64,000 nt of DNA, taken from positions 992,001 to 1,056,000 of the forward strand of contig NZ_PYWK01000001.1 in the NCBI RefSeq assembly GCF_003049645.1, in the 5' to 3' direction. The notes under the pieces were generated by a model. It ran no database searches. It had not been told where the DNA came from and was given only the letters and a program-made list of their open reading frames with translations. The translations under genes were made by a program, and so were the position numbers. Below, piece after piece: positions 36,756-45,665 of this stretch (position 1 is its first letter; every line of letters begins with the position of its first letter). Origin of the DNA: Metasolibacillus fluoroglycofenilyticus (GTDB taxonomy: Bacteria; Bacillota; Bacilli; Bacillales_A; Planococcaceae).

Positions 36756-37223
36756 TTATTTTTTTAAGAGGCGTACAATAATAGCCGTTATAACGACGAA
36801 AAATAATGCACCAAAGCTATCGAGCAAAACATCTGAAAAGACACCTGTACGTCCAGGAGAAAAGGCTTGTCTAAGTTCGTCGAGTGAGGCGATTAAAAAT
36901 ACCGTCGCCACTGCCATCATAGCGGGGAAGAACCATGTAAGCTTGCGATAAAGTAAATAAAGAATAACTCCAACAATACCGAAGCCAATAAAATGTGTGG
37001 CTTTTCGAATTAAAAATTCTACAAAATAAAAATAACCTCTTGATTCCACGGAAATAATAGTGCCCCAATAAGGAATTTTAAATAGACTTAGCGTTTCTTC
37101 AAAGGGCTTATTCGCTAATAACACGCGAAGCTCAGGTACAATTGTTTGTTGCTGATAGCTCATATTGGATGACAATGCAACGATGACGAGCGCAGCAACT
37201 AGAAGGAAAATATATTTTTTCAT
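36756..37223 (-). CDS. VanZ family membrane protein
   Basis: Protein of 155 residues with four hydrophobic segments (about 4-18, 70-88, 93-108, 130-150) and the VanZ-like motifs RKATHFIGFGIVG and SLDELRQAFSPGRTGVFSDVLLDSFGALFF (D/E-rich loop and NxxG-like end). VanZ proteins give low-level teicoplanin resistance in enterococci, but most homologues have no proven role. Its ATG overlaps the stop of the aldo/keto reductase gene (ATGA), so the pair forms a leftward operon. Confidence 0.85.
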   Translation of the reverse strand: MKKYIFLLVAALVIVALSSNMSYQQQTIVPELRVLLANKPFEETLSLFKIPYWGTIISVESRGYFYFVEFLIRKATHFIGFGIVGVILYLLYRKLTWFFPAMMAVATVFLIASLDELRQAFSPGRTGVFSDVLLDSFGALFFVVITAIIVRLLKK

Positions 37224-38110
37224 CGATGTTCTGTGTAAGTATCCTTCTTTATCTGTTCTGTTATCCCATCAATTGCAGGTAAATCTTTTATTGCATAGTA
37301 AGCAGCGATATTTTCCAGCAATTGTTGCTTTGTGCTTGCTCCAATAACGGTTGAAGCGATGGCTTTATGCTGTAAGTTAAAAGCTAGTGCTAAGCTATGT
37401 AATGAACCATACCTAGCTTCTAAATCTGCTAGTAGTGTTGCAAGCTCCTGTTGTGAATAACTCATATAATCTTGCAAGCGAGAGCGCCACTCTTTTGTTA
37501 ATAGGCCTTTGGCAATAGAGCCGCGTGTAACAACAGAAATGCCGCTTGCTGTAAGCGCTGAAAACCATTCTTCTGCCCTTCGATCAAGCAGGCTATATTG
37601 CATCATATTACTAAGTGCATACCCTTTTTCGGCGAATGGCATAAAGACATTTGGTCGAATCGAGGAAATACCATAAGCACGAATGAAGCCTTCTTTCTTT
37701 AATTCATCAAATGTATCAATCACTGCATCTAAATCATCTGTTATTGTTCCACCATGTAGCTGATAAATATCAATATAATCTGTTTGTAGCCGCTTTAAGC
37801 TATCTTTTACAGCACTTTTTATATAGCTTGCGGAAGCGTCCCATGACCAGCCCTCTTGCCCTTTTTCAAAACGATTGCCGACTTTCGTAGCGAGAATGAC
37901 GTTATGGCGATGAGGCTTTAAAATTTCGCCAACAATGCGCTCATTTTCGCCTTGCAAATATAAATCTGCTGTATCAAAATAATTGATGCCTGCATCAAGT
38001 GCCGCCTCTATAATAGGCTGGGCTTCACCGATATTTGCTGGCAAGGACATACAGCCTAAGCTAAGCTCAGAAATTTCAATATTACTCGTTCCCACAATTC
38101 TTTTTTTCAT
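37220..38110 (-). CDS. Aldo/keto reductase (YqkF-like)
   Basis: Protein of 296 residues with the AKR barrel. Catalytic residues are visible: Asp and Tyr in NYFDTADLYLQGENE, Lys in ILATKVGNRF and His in IDIYQLHGG. Cofactor-binding strands near GASTKQQLLENI favour NADPH. The start ATG 38110 follows AAAGGTGTG; a longer frame begins three codons earlier. It occupies the same neighbourhood slot as yqkF in B. subtilis. Substrate unknown. Confidence 0.88.
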   Translation of the reverse strand: MKKRIVGTSNIEISELSLGCMSLPANIGEAQPIIEAALDAGINYFDTADLYLQGENERIVGEILKPHRHNVILATKVGNRFEKGQEGWSWDASASYIKSAVKDSLKRLQTDYIDIYQLHGGTITDDLDAVIDTFDELKKEGFIRAYGISSIRPNVFMPFAEKGYALSNMMQYSLLDRRAEEWFSALTASGISVVTRGSIAKGLLTKEWRSRLQDYMSYSQQELATLLADLEARYGSLHSLALAFNLQHKAIASTVIGASTKQQLLENIAAYYAIKDLPAIDGITEQIKKDTYTEHR

Positions 38111-38179
38111 GGAATACACACCTTTCTATATATAATGTTACAATGGATTTATCTTGTGCGACAAGTGGGGCGAATCAAT

Positions 38180-38719
38180 TTGAATAAATTTGAAGAAAAA
38201 ACAGTTTTATCACAGCCTATTTTTAAAGGGCGAGTGATTTCGCTGAAAGTAGATGATGTGCTGTTACCAAATGGTGAGATGGCAAAAAGGGAAGTGGTGA
38301 ATCATCCTGGGGCAGTCGCAATTATTGCGCTGACGGATGCGGGCAAATTATTAGTTGTTGAGCAATATCGCAAGGCATTAGAGCGCTCAATTATAGAAAT
38401 TCCTGCTGGTAAGCTAGAACCAGGGGAAAAGCCGGAAGTGACAGCGAAGAGAGAGCTTGAAGAAGAAACGGGCTACACATGCGGGGAACTTACATATTTA
38501 CAAACATTCGCAACCTCGCCTGGCTTTGCGGATGAGATAATTCATTTATTTGTAGCACGTAAGCTTATTCCATTAAAGGAAAAGGCTGCTCTTGATGATG
38601 ATGAATTTGTGGAATTAATGGAAGTAACGTTAGAGGAAGCAGAGGAAATGATGACGAGTGGCGCTATTTATGATGCGAAAACCGCCTATGCTGTAATGTG
38701 GTTAAAAAATCAAAAATAA
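38180..38719 (+). CDS. nudF: ADP-ribose pyrophosphatase, Nudix family
   Basis: Protein of 179 residues with a complete Nudix box (GKLEPGEKPEVTAKRELEEE followed by TGY) and the ADP-ribose-type features HPGAVAIIALTD and TSPGFADEIIHLF. It hydrolyses ADP-ribose to AMP and ribose-5-phosphate. TTG 38180 is chosen because the product then begins MNKFEEKT, as in Bacillus NudF, with GTGGGG upstream; the reading frame extends further upstream without a good ribosome site. Divergent from the aldo/keto reductase. Confidence 0.9.
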   Translation: MNKFEEKTVLSQPIFKGRVISLKVDDVLLPNGEMAKREVVNHPGAVAIIALTDAGKLLVVEQYRKALERSIIEIPAGKLEPGEKPEVTAKRELEEETGYTCGELTYLQTFATSPGFADEIIHLFVARKLIPLKEKAALDDDEFVELMEVTLEEAEEMMTSGAIYDAKTAYAVMWLKNQK

Positions 38720-38795
38720 TGCATAGAAAACGATTTTAACATATTTGCATATCAGCCTTGGACTAGCATAAGTTGGTTGTAAAGGAGGCTGAAAT

Positions 38796-39308
38796 TTGCG
38801 GACAAGCATTATAATACAATTAACAAGTATGATTGTCGTTGGTTTTTTAAGTGGGGTTGCTTGTTTTTATATATTTAGCTTAGAGCAAGCAATTGCACTC
38901 ATTCAGCTAATGGACGGGCGTATATTGCAAGAAGAGGCACCTAGCGTCATGCAAACCATATTACCAGTGGGATTCGCAATTGCGGTTGTACTATTATTTG
39001 CAACACATCCTTTTTGCGCATTTGTGGCAAAATGGTTAATTGCGTTACGAGCGACGTTTCTAGGGTTTAGCTCCATGTATTTATTGACGCAACAAAAATC
39101 TTTACTTGCATACGGTATATGGTGGTTTCCTTTTCAGTTCATTTATTGTATTTTACTATTAATGATTTGTTTAGGTATTTCGACGAAAAGACCGATGCGT
39201 TTTGCGAAAAAAGGTACTGCGACATATAGACGAATGCTAGCAATTATACTATTATTTTGCATACTTGCATTATTAGAAATGCTTGTTATATCGTATGTGT
39301 TTAAATAG
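38796..39308 (+). CDS. Small polytopic membrane protein, possibly a divergent SpoIIM
   Basis: Protein of 170 residues with four to five hydrophobic segments (about 5-27, 55-72, 78-100, 105-125, 145-168). It starts at TTG 38796 after a strong AAAGGAGG. It stands exactly where B. subtilis has spoIIM (between nudF and fur). Its helix pattern and C-terminal arrangement (RRMLAIILLFCILALLEMLVI) recall SpoIIM, part of the engulfment DMP complex, but it is shorter and sequence similarity by eye is weak. Call it hypothetical with a SpoIIM-like position. Confidence 0.55.
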   Translation: MRTSIIIQLTSMIVVGFLSGVACFYIFSLEQAIALIQLMDGRILQEEAPSVMQTILPVGFAIAVVLLFATHPFCAFVAKWLIALRATFLGFSSMYLLTQQKSLLAYGIWWFPFQFIYCILLLMICLGISTKRPMRFAKKGTATYRRMLAIILLFCILALLEMLVISYVFK

Positions 39309-39311
39309 ATT

Positions 39312-39378
39312 GCAGGCTATAAGATTTCCATATCAAAGCTAGAGTCGCCATATTGGGAATAACAGCCTGTAAAAAAAC
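39312..39378 (+). terminator. Terminator-like hairpin before fur
   Basis: CAGGCT near 39315 pairs with AGCCTG near 39367, with inner TTTCCATAT/ATATTGGGAA pairing, followed by TAAAAAAAC. Weak evidence. Confidence 0.4.
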
Positions 39379-39463
39379 TCGATTGATGAGGCTAACAATC
39401 CATGGGCTGAAAGGTCATTTTATACTGATAGCAAATGAATTATTTAGATAAAGCATCATTAAC

Positions 39464-39493
39464 TTGTCAGTCGTTTTACTCATTTGGTATAAT
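39464..39493 (+). promoter_or_regulatory. fur promoter
   Basis: -35 TTGTCA (39464-39469), 18-bp spacer, -10 TATAAT (39488-39493), 25 bp before the fur start codon. I saw no clear Fur or PerR box overlapping it. Confidence 0.7.
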
Positions 39494-39517
39494 AAGAGGA
39501 GTTTAGGAGGGCGTCAC

Positions 39518-39973
39518 ATGGAGAGCCGTATTGATCGTATAAAAAAACAACTGCATAGTGCTAGCTATAAGTTGACGCCACAGCGTGAAGCGACAGTGGC
39601 CGTTCTGCTTGAACATGAAGAAGATCATTTAAGCGCAGAAGATGTTTTTTTGCTAGTAAAGGAAAAAGCTCCTGAAATAGGCTTAGCGACTGTATACCGT
39701 ACGCTAGAATTATTAACTGAGCTAAAAATTGTTGATAAAATCAATTTTGGTGACGGTGTATCTCGTTATGACCTGAGACAAGAAGGAGCAGCACATTTTC
39801 ACCATCATTTAGTTTGTATTGAATGTGGTGCAGTTGATGAAATTCAAGAAGACTTATTAGAAGATGTAGAAGCAGTAGTAGAAAAACGATGGAATTTTAT
39901 CATTAAAGATCATCGACTAACATTTCATGGTATTTGTTGGCGATGCCAAGACAATGAAGATTCAAGTGAGTAG
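39518..39973 (+). CDS. fur: Fur family ferric uptake regulator
   Basis: Protein of 151 residues with an N-terminal winged helix (KLTPQREATVAVLLEHEEDHLSAEDVF), the recognition helix region GLATVYRTLELL, the metal site AHFHHHLVCIECG and a second CWRC pair near the C-terminus for structural zinc. Within the family it may be Fur itself (iron) by position between a SpoIIM-like gene and xerD. PerR and Zur cannot be excluded by eye. ATG 39518 follows GGAGGGCG; a longer frame would begin in the promoter. Confidence 0.88.
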   Translation: MESRIDRIKKQLHSASYKLTPQREATVAVLLEHEEDHLSAEDVFLLVKEKAPEIGLATVYRTLELLTELKIVDKINFGDGVSRYDLRQEGAAHFHHHLVCIECGAVDEIQEDLLEDVEAVVEKRWNFIIKDHRLTFHGICWRCQDNEDSSE

Positions 39974-39977
39974 AAAG

Positions 39978-40014
39978 AAAGCTGTCTAAAAAGTTATTTT
40001 AAGACAGCTTTTTT
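39978..40014 (+). terminator. Intrinsic terminator after fur
   Basis: AAAGCTGTCTTAAA-type stem: AAAGCTGTCT (39978-39987) with AGACAGCTTT (40002-40011), then TTT. Its sequence resembles the ends of the C/D repeats. Confidence 0.8.
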
Positions 40015-40028
40015 GCACAGAAGTAAAT

Positions 40029-40186
40029 GTTTAACTTTTTTCAGTGTGTGGCAGGACACCTGCTGACAAAGAGGAACTCAGTCTTAGAACACCATGTCCT
40101 GTGGTAACGACTGAGTAACCAACCTCAGGCGAATAATATAGATTTTAGGGGATTTTGGACTAAAACTAGCCGGGGCATAATTGATT
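40029..40186 (+). repeat. Family A dispersed repeat, degenerate (copy A7)
   Basis: Left edge TTTAACTTTTTTCAG, hairpin GCAGG-ACA-CCTGC, GGAACTCAGTC...GACTGAG enclosing CCATGTCCTGTGG (40092-40104), then a decayed core and end palindrome (GCCGGGGCATAATTGATT). It lies in the xerD upstream region. Confidence 0.7.
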
Positions 40187-40268
40187 ATAGAAGCGGAGGG
40201 TGTTGGAAAAGGTTTTGCCTTTCCTGACAGCCCTTTTTCATTTCTACCTAAATTTTGGGAGGGATTTA

Positions 40269-41171
40269 ATGACGAATGTATTTCAAGATGCGATTGCAGA
40301 TTATATTCATTTCATTCGCGTAGAGCGTCAATTATCTGACAATACGCTCGTCTCATATGAGCGAGATTTAGCTAGCTATGCTGCATTTATTCAGGCACAG
40401 CAGCTACCATCCTTCAACGAAGTAACGCGTGCAATTATTTTATTGCATTTAGAGGCGCTGCGTGCAGCAGGTAAAACACCGCGTACCATTGCGCGTCATA
40501 TTTCATCAATCAGGTCGTTTCATCAATTTTTATTAAGGGAAAAAGTAACGACAACTGACCCAACTGTGCATCTTGAAATGCCACAATTGGAGCAAAAGCT
40601 ACCAAAAGTTCTCTCAACACAAGAGATTGATGCACTGATTGCGGCCCCAGACCTTTCAAAGGCACAGGGAGTTCGCGATGTCGCCATGCTAGAGCTGTTA
40701 TATGCAACAGGGATGCGCATTAGTGAGCTCATTGAGCTTGATATTACCGATATTCATTTAACGATGGGCTTTGTGCGAGTATTTGGTAAAGGCGGGAAGG
40801 AAAGAATTATTCCACTCGGTCGCGGTGCGATTGCTGCTTGTGAAAATTATTTAGGGCGAGCACGTTATGAGCTACAGGGCAAATATCCAAAAACTGACGC
40901 GTTATTTATTAATCGTAGAGGGAAAAGATTAACTAGACAAGGCTGCTGGAAGCTATTGAAAGAGCATGCACGGCAGGCAAATATTCAACATGAAATTACG
41001 CCGCATGTGCTGCGCCATTCCTTTGCAACACATTTAATTGAAAATGGAGCAGATTTACGGGCGGTGCAGGAAATGTTAGGTCATTCAGATATTTCGACAA
41101 CACAAATTTACACACATGTGAGCAAAACAAGATTATCAGAAGTATATAAGCAATTTCATCCTCGGGCGTAA
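40269..41171 (+). CDS. xerD: Site-specific tyrosine recombinase XerD
   Basis: Protein of 300 residues, the exact XerD length. It resolves chromosome dimers at dif with XerC and FtsK/SpoIIIE. The SAM-like N-terminal domain is at about 1-85. Catalytic residues: Arg in ATGMRISEL, Lys in [10 protein letters not shown], HxxR in [10 protein letters not shown], His in LGHSDIS and the Tyr nucleophile in [11 protein letters not shown] 40269 follows GGGAGGGA. It sits after fur and before deoB as in B. subtilis, so it is a housekeeping recombinase, not an element integrase. Confidence 0.95.
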   Translation: MTNVFQDAIADYIHFIRVERQLSDNTLVSYERDLASYAAFIQAQQLPSFNEVTRAIILLHLEALRAAGKTPRTIARHISSIRSFHQFLLREKVTTTDPTVHLEMPQLEQKLPKVLSTQEIDALIAAPDLSKAQGVRDVAMLELLYATGMRISELIELDITDIHLTMGFVRVFGKGGKERIIPLGRGAIAACENYLGRARYELQGKYPKTDALFINRRGKRLTRQGCWKLLKEHARQANIQHEITPHVLRHSFATHLIENGADLRAVQEMLGHSDISTTQIYTHVSKTRLSEVYKQFHPRA

Positions 41172-41296
41172 GAGCCCATAACTCTAAGTGAAATAGCTTG
41201 GAAAATTAAAAAATTTCACACAGTCGGATGTCTGACCTTTATTTTTAAATTATTTTTGGTAAAATATATAATAGTAAGAAGGAGGTCGTGCAATTA

Positions 41297-42475
41297 ATGA
41301 AGGCGTTTAAAAAGATACATGTAATTGTAATGGATTCAGTAGGCATCGGGGAAGCACCGGATGCACATAAATTTGGCGATGTTGGTTCAAATACTTTAGG
41401 TCATATTGCAGAAGAAATGAATGGTTTAAAGATGCCTACGATGGAAAGTTTAGGCTTATCAAATATTCGGGAGCTACAAGGTATTGCGAAGGTAGACGAG
41501 CCGAAAGCATATTATGGCATGATGCAAGAGGCGTCCGTAGGGAAAGATACAATGACTGGTCATTGGGAAATCATGGGGCTTAACATTGACAAGCCATTTA
41601 AAGTGTACCCAGACGGCTTTCCACAGGAGTTAATTGCACAATTAGAGGCGCGTATAGGACGTAAAGTATTGTGTAACAAGCCTGCGAGTGGTACGGCGGT
41701 CATTGACGACTTTGGACAAGAGCATATGGAAACAGGCGCAATAATCGTCTATACATCTGCTGACCCTGTGTTACAAATTGCAGCACACGAGGAAATAATC
41801 CCCTTAGAGGAGCTTTATAAAATTTGTGAAATTGCTCGCGAATTAACATTGCAGCCTGAATATTTAGTAGGGCGTGTCATTGCACGTCCGTTTGTTGGTC
41901 AACCAGGTAACTTTACACGTACGGCTAATCGACACGACTACGCATTGACACCGTTTGGTCGCACAACGATGGCAGAAATGAAGGATGCAGGATTGGATGT
42001 CATTGCAATTGGGAAGATTTCCGATATTTTCAACGGCGATGGTGTGACAGAGTCAATTCGTACGAAAAATAATACAGATGGCATGGATAAAATGGTAGAA
42101 GTAGCACAGCGTGATTTCCACGGTATGAGCTTTTTAAATTTAGTCGATTTCGATGCCAATTTCGGTCATCGTCGCGACCCAATCGGTTATGGTGAGGCAC
42201 TAGAGGAATTCGACCGTCGCTTGCCGGAGGTATTATCTAAATTAGGTGAAGATGATTTATTGCTTATTACAGCCGACCACGGCAATGACCCAACATTCCC
42301 AGGCACAGACCACACGCGTGAATACGTACCTTTAATCGTTTATTCACCGCGCTTTAATGGTGGGGTAGAGCTACCATTACGCGAAACATTTGCAGATATT
42401 GCAGCAACAATTGCTGACAATTTTAAAATCGCTGCACCTGAATTTGGCACAAGTTTTTTGCAACGATTGAAATAG
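41297..42475 (+). CDS. deoB: Phosphopentomutase
   Basis: Protein of 392 residues of the alkaline-phosphatase-like fold, interconverting ribose-1- and ribose-5-phosphate. Metal-binding motifs: [15 protein letters not shown] at the start, the phospho-Thr in [11 protein letters not shown] (about 85-95), [12 protein letters not shown] and ITADHGNDP with DHTREYVP at the end. ATG 41297 is 10 bp from GGAGGT; GTG 41288 is too close to it. It is followed 13 bp later by pdp, with which it works in nucleoside salvage. Confidence 0.95.
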   Translation: MKAFKKIHVIVMDSVGIGEAPDAHKFGDVGSNTLGHIAEEMNGLKMPTMESLGLSNIRELQGIAKVDEPKAYYGMMQEASVGKDTMTGHWEIMGLNIDKPFKVYPDGFPQELIAQLEARIGRKVLCNKPASGTAVIDDFGQEHMETGAIIVYTSADPVLQIAAHEEIIPLEELYKICEIARELTLQPEYLVGRVIARPFVGQPGNFTRTANRHDYALTPFGRTTMAEMKDAGLDVIAIGKISDIFNGDGVTESIRTKNNTDGMDKMVEVAQRDFHGMSFLNLVDFDANFGHRRDPIGYGEALEEFDRRLPEVLSKLGEDDLLLITADHGNDPTFPGTDHTREYVPLIVYSPRFNGGVELPLRETFADIAATIADNFKIAAPEFGTSFLQRLK

Positions 42476-42488
42476 GGGGGCTTGACTA

Positions 42489-43793
42489 ATGAGAATGGTA
42501 GATATTATAGAGAAAAAACGGGATGGTCAAACATTAACGACAGAGGAAATTCGTTTTTTCATTAACGGCTATACGAATGGTGACGTACCAGACTATCAGG
42601 CGAGTGCATTGTTAATGGCGATTTATTTCCAAGGAATGGCTGATCATGAATTAGCTGATTTAACGATGGCAATGGTTGAGTCTGGCGAACAAATCAAGCT
42701 AACAGAAATCGATGGCATTAAAGTAGACAAGCATTCGACAGGTGGCGTAGGGGATACGACGACATTGCCATTAGCAGCGATGGTAGCTGCTGTAGGTGTT
42801 CCTGTTGCTAAAATGAGTGGTCGAGGCTTAGGACATACAGGTGGTACAATTGATAAATTAGAGGCGATTGCTGGCTTTCATGTTGAGCTAACGAATGAAC
42901 AATTTGCGCAGCAAGTAAATGATATTAAGATGGCTGTTATTGGACAAAGTGGCAATTTAACACCTGCTGATAAAAAGCTTTACGCATTGCGTGATGTAAC
43001 AGCAACGGTATCAAGCATTCCATTAATTGCAAGCTCGATTATGTCGAAAAAAATCGCAGCAGGTGCAGATGCCATCGTACTTGATGTAAAAACAGGTGAT
43101 GGCGCTTTTATGAAAACAGCCGATGATGCGAAAATGCTTGCTGAAGCGATGGTACGTATCGGCAACAATGTTGGTCGTAATACGATGGCCATTATTTCAG
43201 ATATGAGCCAGCCGCTTGGATATGCTATTGGCAATGCGCTTGAAATTCAAGAGGCAATTGATACGCTAAAAGGGCATGGACCAGCAGATTTGAACGAGCT
43301 TTGTTATACGCTTGGCTCGCAAATGGTCGTGCTTGGTGGTAAAGCAGCAACAATCAAGGAAGCGCGTGCAATGCTAGAGGAAGCTGTGGCAAATGGCGCA
43401 GCACTTGAAGTATTGAAAAAGTTTATCACAGCACAGGGTGGAGATGCCACTGTTGTTGATGAACCAGCGCAGCTCCCAAAGGCTGCTTATGTAACGGAGC
43501 TTGTGGCGAAGGAAGCAGGCTACGTAGCAAAAATCGAAGCAGATGATATTGGCACAGCAGCGATGCTACTTGGCGCAGGGCGTGCAACAAAGGAATCGGA
43601 AATCGATTTAGCAGTAGGATTAGTGCTACGCAAAAAAGTTAGTGATTATGTAGAAGCGGGCGAATCACTTGTGACAATCCACGCAAACCGTGAGCAAATC
43701 GACGATGTCATCGAAAAAATTTATGCGCATATTCATTTGACACAGGAGCCAGTCGCTGCCCCAAAGTTGATTGAAGCGATTATTACAAAATAA
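42489..43793 (+). CDS. pdp: Pyrimidine-nucleoside phosphorylase
   Basis: Protein of 434 residues of the thymidine/pyrimidine phosphorylase family. The glycine-rich phosphate motif is [14 protein letters not shown], and the family signature is [16 protein letters not shown]. It splits uridine, thymidine and deoxyuridine with phosphate to give the base and (deoxy)ribose-1-phosphate, the substrate of the adjacent phosphopentomutase. AGGGGGG precedes ATG 42489. B. subtilis has a purine phosphorylase at this place, so the operon has been re-tailored here to pyrimidines. Confidence 0.95.
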   Translation: MRMVDIIEKKRDGQTLTTEEIRFFINGYTNGDVPDYQASALLMAIYFQGMADHELADLTMAMVESGEQIKLTEIDGIKVDKHSTGGVGDTTTLPLAAMVAAVGVPVAKMSGRGLGHTGGTIDKLEAIAGFHVELTNEQFAQQVNDIKMAVIGQSGNLTPADKKLYALRDVTATVSSIPLIASSIMSKKIAAGADAIVLDVKTGDGAFMKTADDAKMLAEAMVRIGNNVGRNTMAIISDMSQPLGYAIGNALEIQEAIDTLKGHGPADLNELCYTLGSQMVVLGGKAATIKEARAMLEEAVANGAALEVLKKFITAQGGDATVVDEPAQLPKAAYVTELVAKEAGYVAKIEADDIGTAAMLLGAGRATKESEIDLAVGLVLRKKVSDYVEAGESLVTIHANREQIDDVIEKIYAHIHLTQEPVAAPKLIEAIITK

Positions 43794-43803
43794 TAGATAA
43801 TCT

Positions 43804-43845
43804 AGCCTATAAAATCGGAGCAAATCCGATTTTATAGGCTTTTTA
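43804..43845 (+). terminator. Intrinsic terminator after pdp
   Basis: AGCCTATAAAATCGG (43804-43818) pairs perfectly with CCGATTTTATAGGCT (43826-43840), followed by TTTTAT. Confidence 0.9.
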
Positions 43846-43998
43846 TATGCAAACGTGGAATAACCCTAGTAACATAACCCCCTAAAAATAAAGAAAACAT
43901 CAAAGATTGAAAAGCTCTCTAAAAAAGCTCTTTTATATGTGATAAAAATCAAATTTAATGTTTAAAAATCATGCAGCCTTCCCATACTTTGACGTATA

Positions 43999-44067
43999 GG
44001 CACTAGTTTTAGCGAAGTGGCACTAGTTTTGTCAGATGTGAAGGGAAAAGTCGCTCGTCGTAGAATT
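43999..44067 (+). promoter_or_regulatory. spoIIA promoter region: direct repeats, 0A-like box and sigma-H-like promoter
   Basis: GGCACTAGTTTT occurs twice 20 bp apart (43999-44010, 44019-44030). TTTGTCAGA (44028-44036) matches the Spo0A box TTTGTCRAA at 8 of 9. AGGGAAA (near 44042) and TAGAATT (44061-44067) fit a sigma-H -35/-10 pair, as known for spoIIA in B. subtilis. All are by-eye calls. Confidence 0.5.
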
Positions 44068-44094
44068 AGCGATTAGACGAGGAGGCGAAGTATT

Positions 44095-44448
44095 ATGAAT
44101 TATGAAATTACGGTGTACCCGGAGCAGATTGCCATTATTCGATTATACGGAGAGCTTGGTCATCATGAAACTGAAAAGGTGCGGGCTCAAATTTCGAGAA
44201 CGATACTGCAGGGACATGTGACAACACTCATTTGGAATTTGGCTGGTCTGCAATTTATGGATAGCTCAGGTGTTGGCCTAATATTGGGAAGAATGCGGGA
44301 GCTTAGCATCGTGGGTGGTCAAATTATCATTTTAAACCCTTCATCGACAATGCAGAAAATATTCCAATTTTCTGGACTTGCGCCATATATTATGCATGCA
44401 GATGAACAGGCAGCGATTTCACATATAAGGGGGATTGTTCATGGATAA
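44095..44448 (+). CDS. spoIIAA: Anti-anti-sigma factor SpoIIAA
   Basis: Protein of 117 residues with a STAS fold. The phosphorylated serine lies in LQFMDSSGVGLILGR (about residue 57-58), the hallmark of the family. Dephosphorylated SpoIIAA binds SpoIIAB and frees sigma-F in the forespore. GAGGAGGCGAAG precedes the ATG. The gene overlaps spoIIAB by 8 bp. Preceded by a probable sigma-H/Spo0A control region. Confidence 0.95.
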   Translation: MNYEITVYPEQIAIIRLYGELGHHETEKVRAQISRTILQGHVTTLIWNLAGLQFMDSSGVGLILGRMRELSIVGGQIIILNPSSTMQKIFQFSGLAPYIMHADEQAAISHIRGIVHG

Positions 44449-44881
44449 CGAAATGACATTATCATTTATTGCAAAAAGTGAGAATGAAAGTTTAGCAAGA
44501 ATGGCAATTATGAGCTTTATTGCACAGCTTGATCCAACGGTAGACGAGCTGTCTGAATTAAAAACCATTATTTCAGAAGCTGTTTCGAATGCGATTATTC
44601 ATGGCTACGAGGAGGATGGAAAAAGTGTTGTCACAGTGCGGGCAACATTGACAGGTGATACCGTGCAAGTGAGCATTCAAGATTATGGTAAAGGAATTAG
44701 TGATGTTGCGCAGGCGATGGAACCTTTATTTACGACAAAGGCGGCTTTGGAGCGTTCAGGCATGGGCTTTACAATTATGGAAAGCTTCGCGGACGAACTT
44801 GTTGTGCAGTCTGTTGTAGGCGAGGGGACAAGCGTCGTTTTTACAAAAAAAATATCATCAGCACATGCGTCAGTCATGTAA
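44441..44881 (+). CDS. spoIIAB: Anti-sigma-F factor / serine kinase SpoIIAB
   Basis: Protein of 146 residues, a GHKL-type kinase. N box EAVSNAIIHGYE, G1 box IQDYGKGISD and G2 region ERSGMGFTIMESFADEL are all visible. It holds sigma-F inactive with ATP and phosphorylates SpoIIAA. ATG 44441 lies within the end of spoIIAA, preceded by AAGGGGG, so it is translationally coupled. It is the second gene of the spoIIA operon. Confidence 0.95.
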   Translation: MDNEMTLSFIAKSENESLARMAIMSFIAQLDPTVDELSELKTIISEAVSNAIIHGYEEDGKSVVTVRATLTGDTVQVSIQDYGKGISDVAQAMEPLFTTKAALERSGMGFTIMESFADELVVQSVVGEGTSVVFTKKISSAHASVM

Positions 44882-44885
44882 AGGG

Positions 44886-45665
44886 GTGGGGACAATCGAA
44901 CAGTCTTCAGAAGTGTTGTTGACGCAGGCGGAGATGCGAGCATTAATTGAACGCTCGCAGCAAGGGGATATTGAAGCGAGAAAGCGGATGATTGAAGGTA
45001 ATACACGACTTGTTTGGTCGATTGTGCAACGTTTTTCCTCGCGAGGTGTTGAACTAGAGGATTTATTTCAAATTGGCTGTATTGGCTTAATGAAATCTAT
45101 TGATAAATTCGATTTATCCTATGAAGTAAAGTTTTCCACATATGCAGTGCCAATGATTATTGGCGAAATTCAACGCTTTTTACGCGATGATGGTATGGTA
45201 AAGGTTAGTCGTTCCATTCGTGAATTAAATTATAAAATTCGCCATGCGACAGAGGAATATATGAAGACGAATGAAAAGCCGCCCTCCATTTCGGAACTAG
45301 CAGAGCGCTTAGGTGTGACGCAGGATGACATTTTAATTGCAGCGGATGCGATGCGTGACCCAGCCTCTTTACATGAGCAGCTATTTGAAAATGATGGGGA
45401 CTCCATTACATTAATGGACCAAATGTATGACGAAAAGTCGCAGCTTCCGTTTGAGTATATTCCGCTGAAGGAAATGCTTACAAAGTTAGATAAACGAGAG
45501 CAATCGATTATTTATTTACGCTATTTTGCAGATTTAACACAAACTGAAATAGCAGAGCGTCTTGGCATTTCGCAAGTGCAAGTATCACGTTTAGAGAAAA
45601 AAATATTAGCACAGCTGAAGCAATGGATGGAAGTGACAACTACGAAAAAGGCAGTGAAAAAATGA
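44886..45665 (+). CDS. sigF: Forespore sigma factor sigma-F
   Basis: Protein of about 259 residues from GTG 44886. Region 2 is present (ENxRLVWSIVQRF-like, DLFQIGCIGLMKSIDKFD, FSTYAVPMIIGEIQRFLRDDG), as are region 3 and region 4 with the HTH TQTEIAERLGISQVQVSRLEKKIL. The start is uncertain: AAAGGGGTGGGG (44880-44891) lies at the SpoIIAB stop, yet the nearest in-frame GTG (44886) is inside it. ATG 44865 has no ribosome site. A non-standard ATC at 44892 or a later GTG/TTG (44916-44922) are alternatives. The stop overlaps the spoVAF start. Confidence 0.93.
   Translation: MGTIEQSSEVLLTQAEMRALIERSQQGDIEARKRMIEGNTRLVWSIVQRFSSRGVELEDLFQIGCIGLMKSIDKFDLSYEVKFSTYAVPMIIGEIQRFLRDDGMVKVSRSIRELNYKIRHATEEYMKTNEKPPSISELAERLGVTQDDILIAADAMRDPASLHEQLFENDGDSITLMDQMYDEKSQLPFEYIPLKEMLTKLDKREQSIIYLRYFADLTQTEIAERLGISQVQVSRLEKKILAQLKQWMEVTTTKKAVKK

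Noticed and set aside
40269..41171. Tyrosine recombinase as an element integrase
   Set aside because: Length, motifs and the fur-xerD-deoB order identify housekeeping XerD; no att-like repeats were seen.
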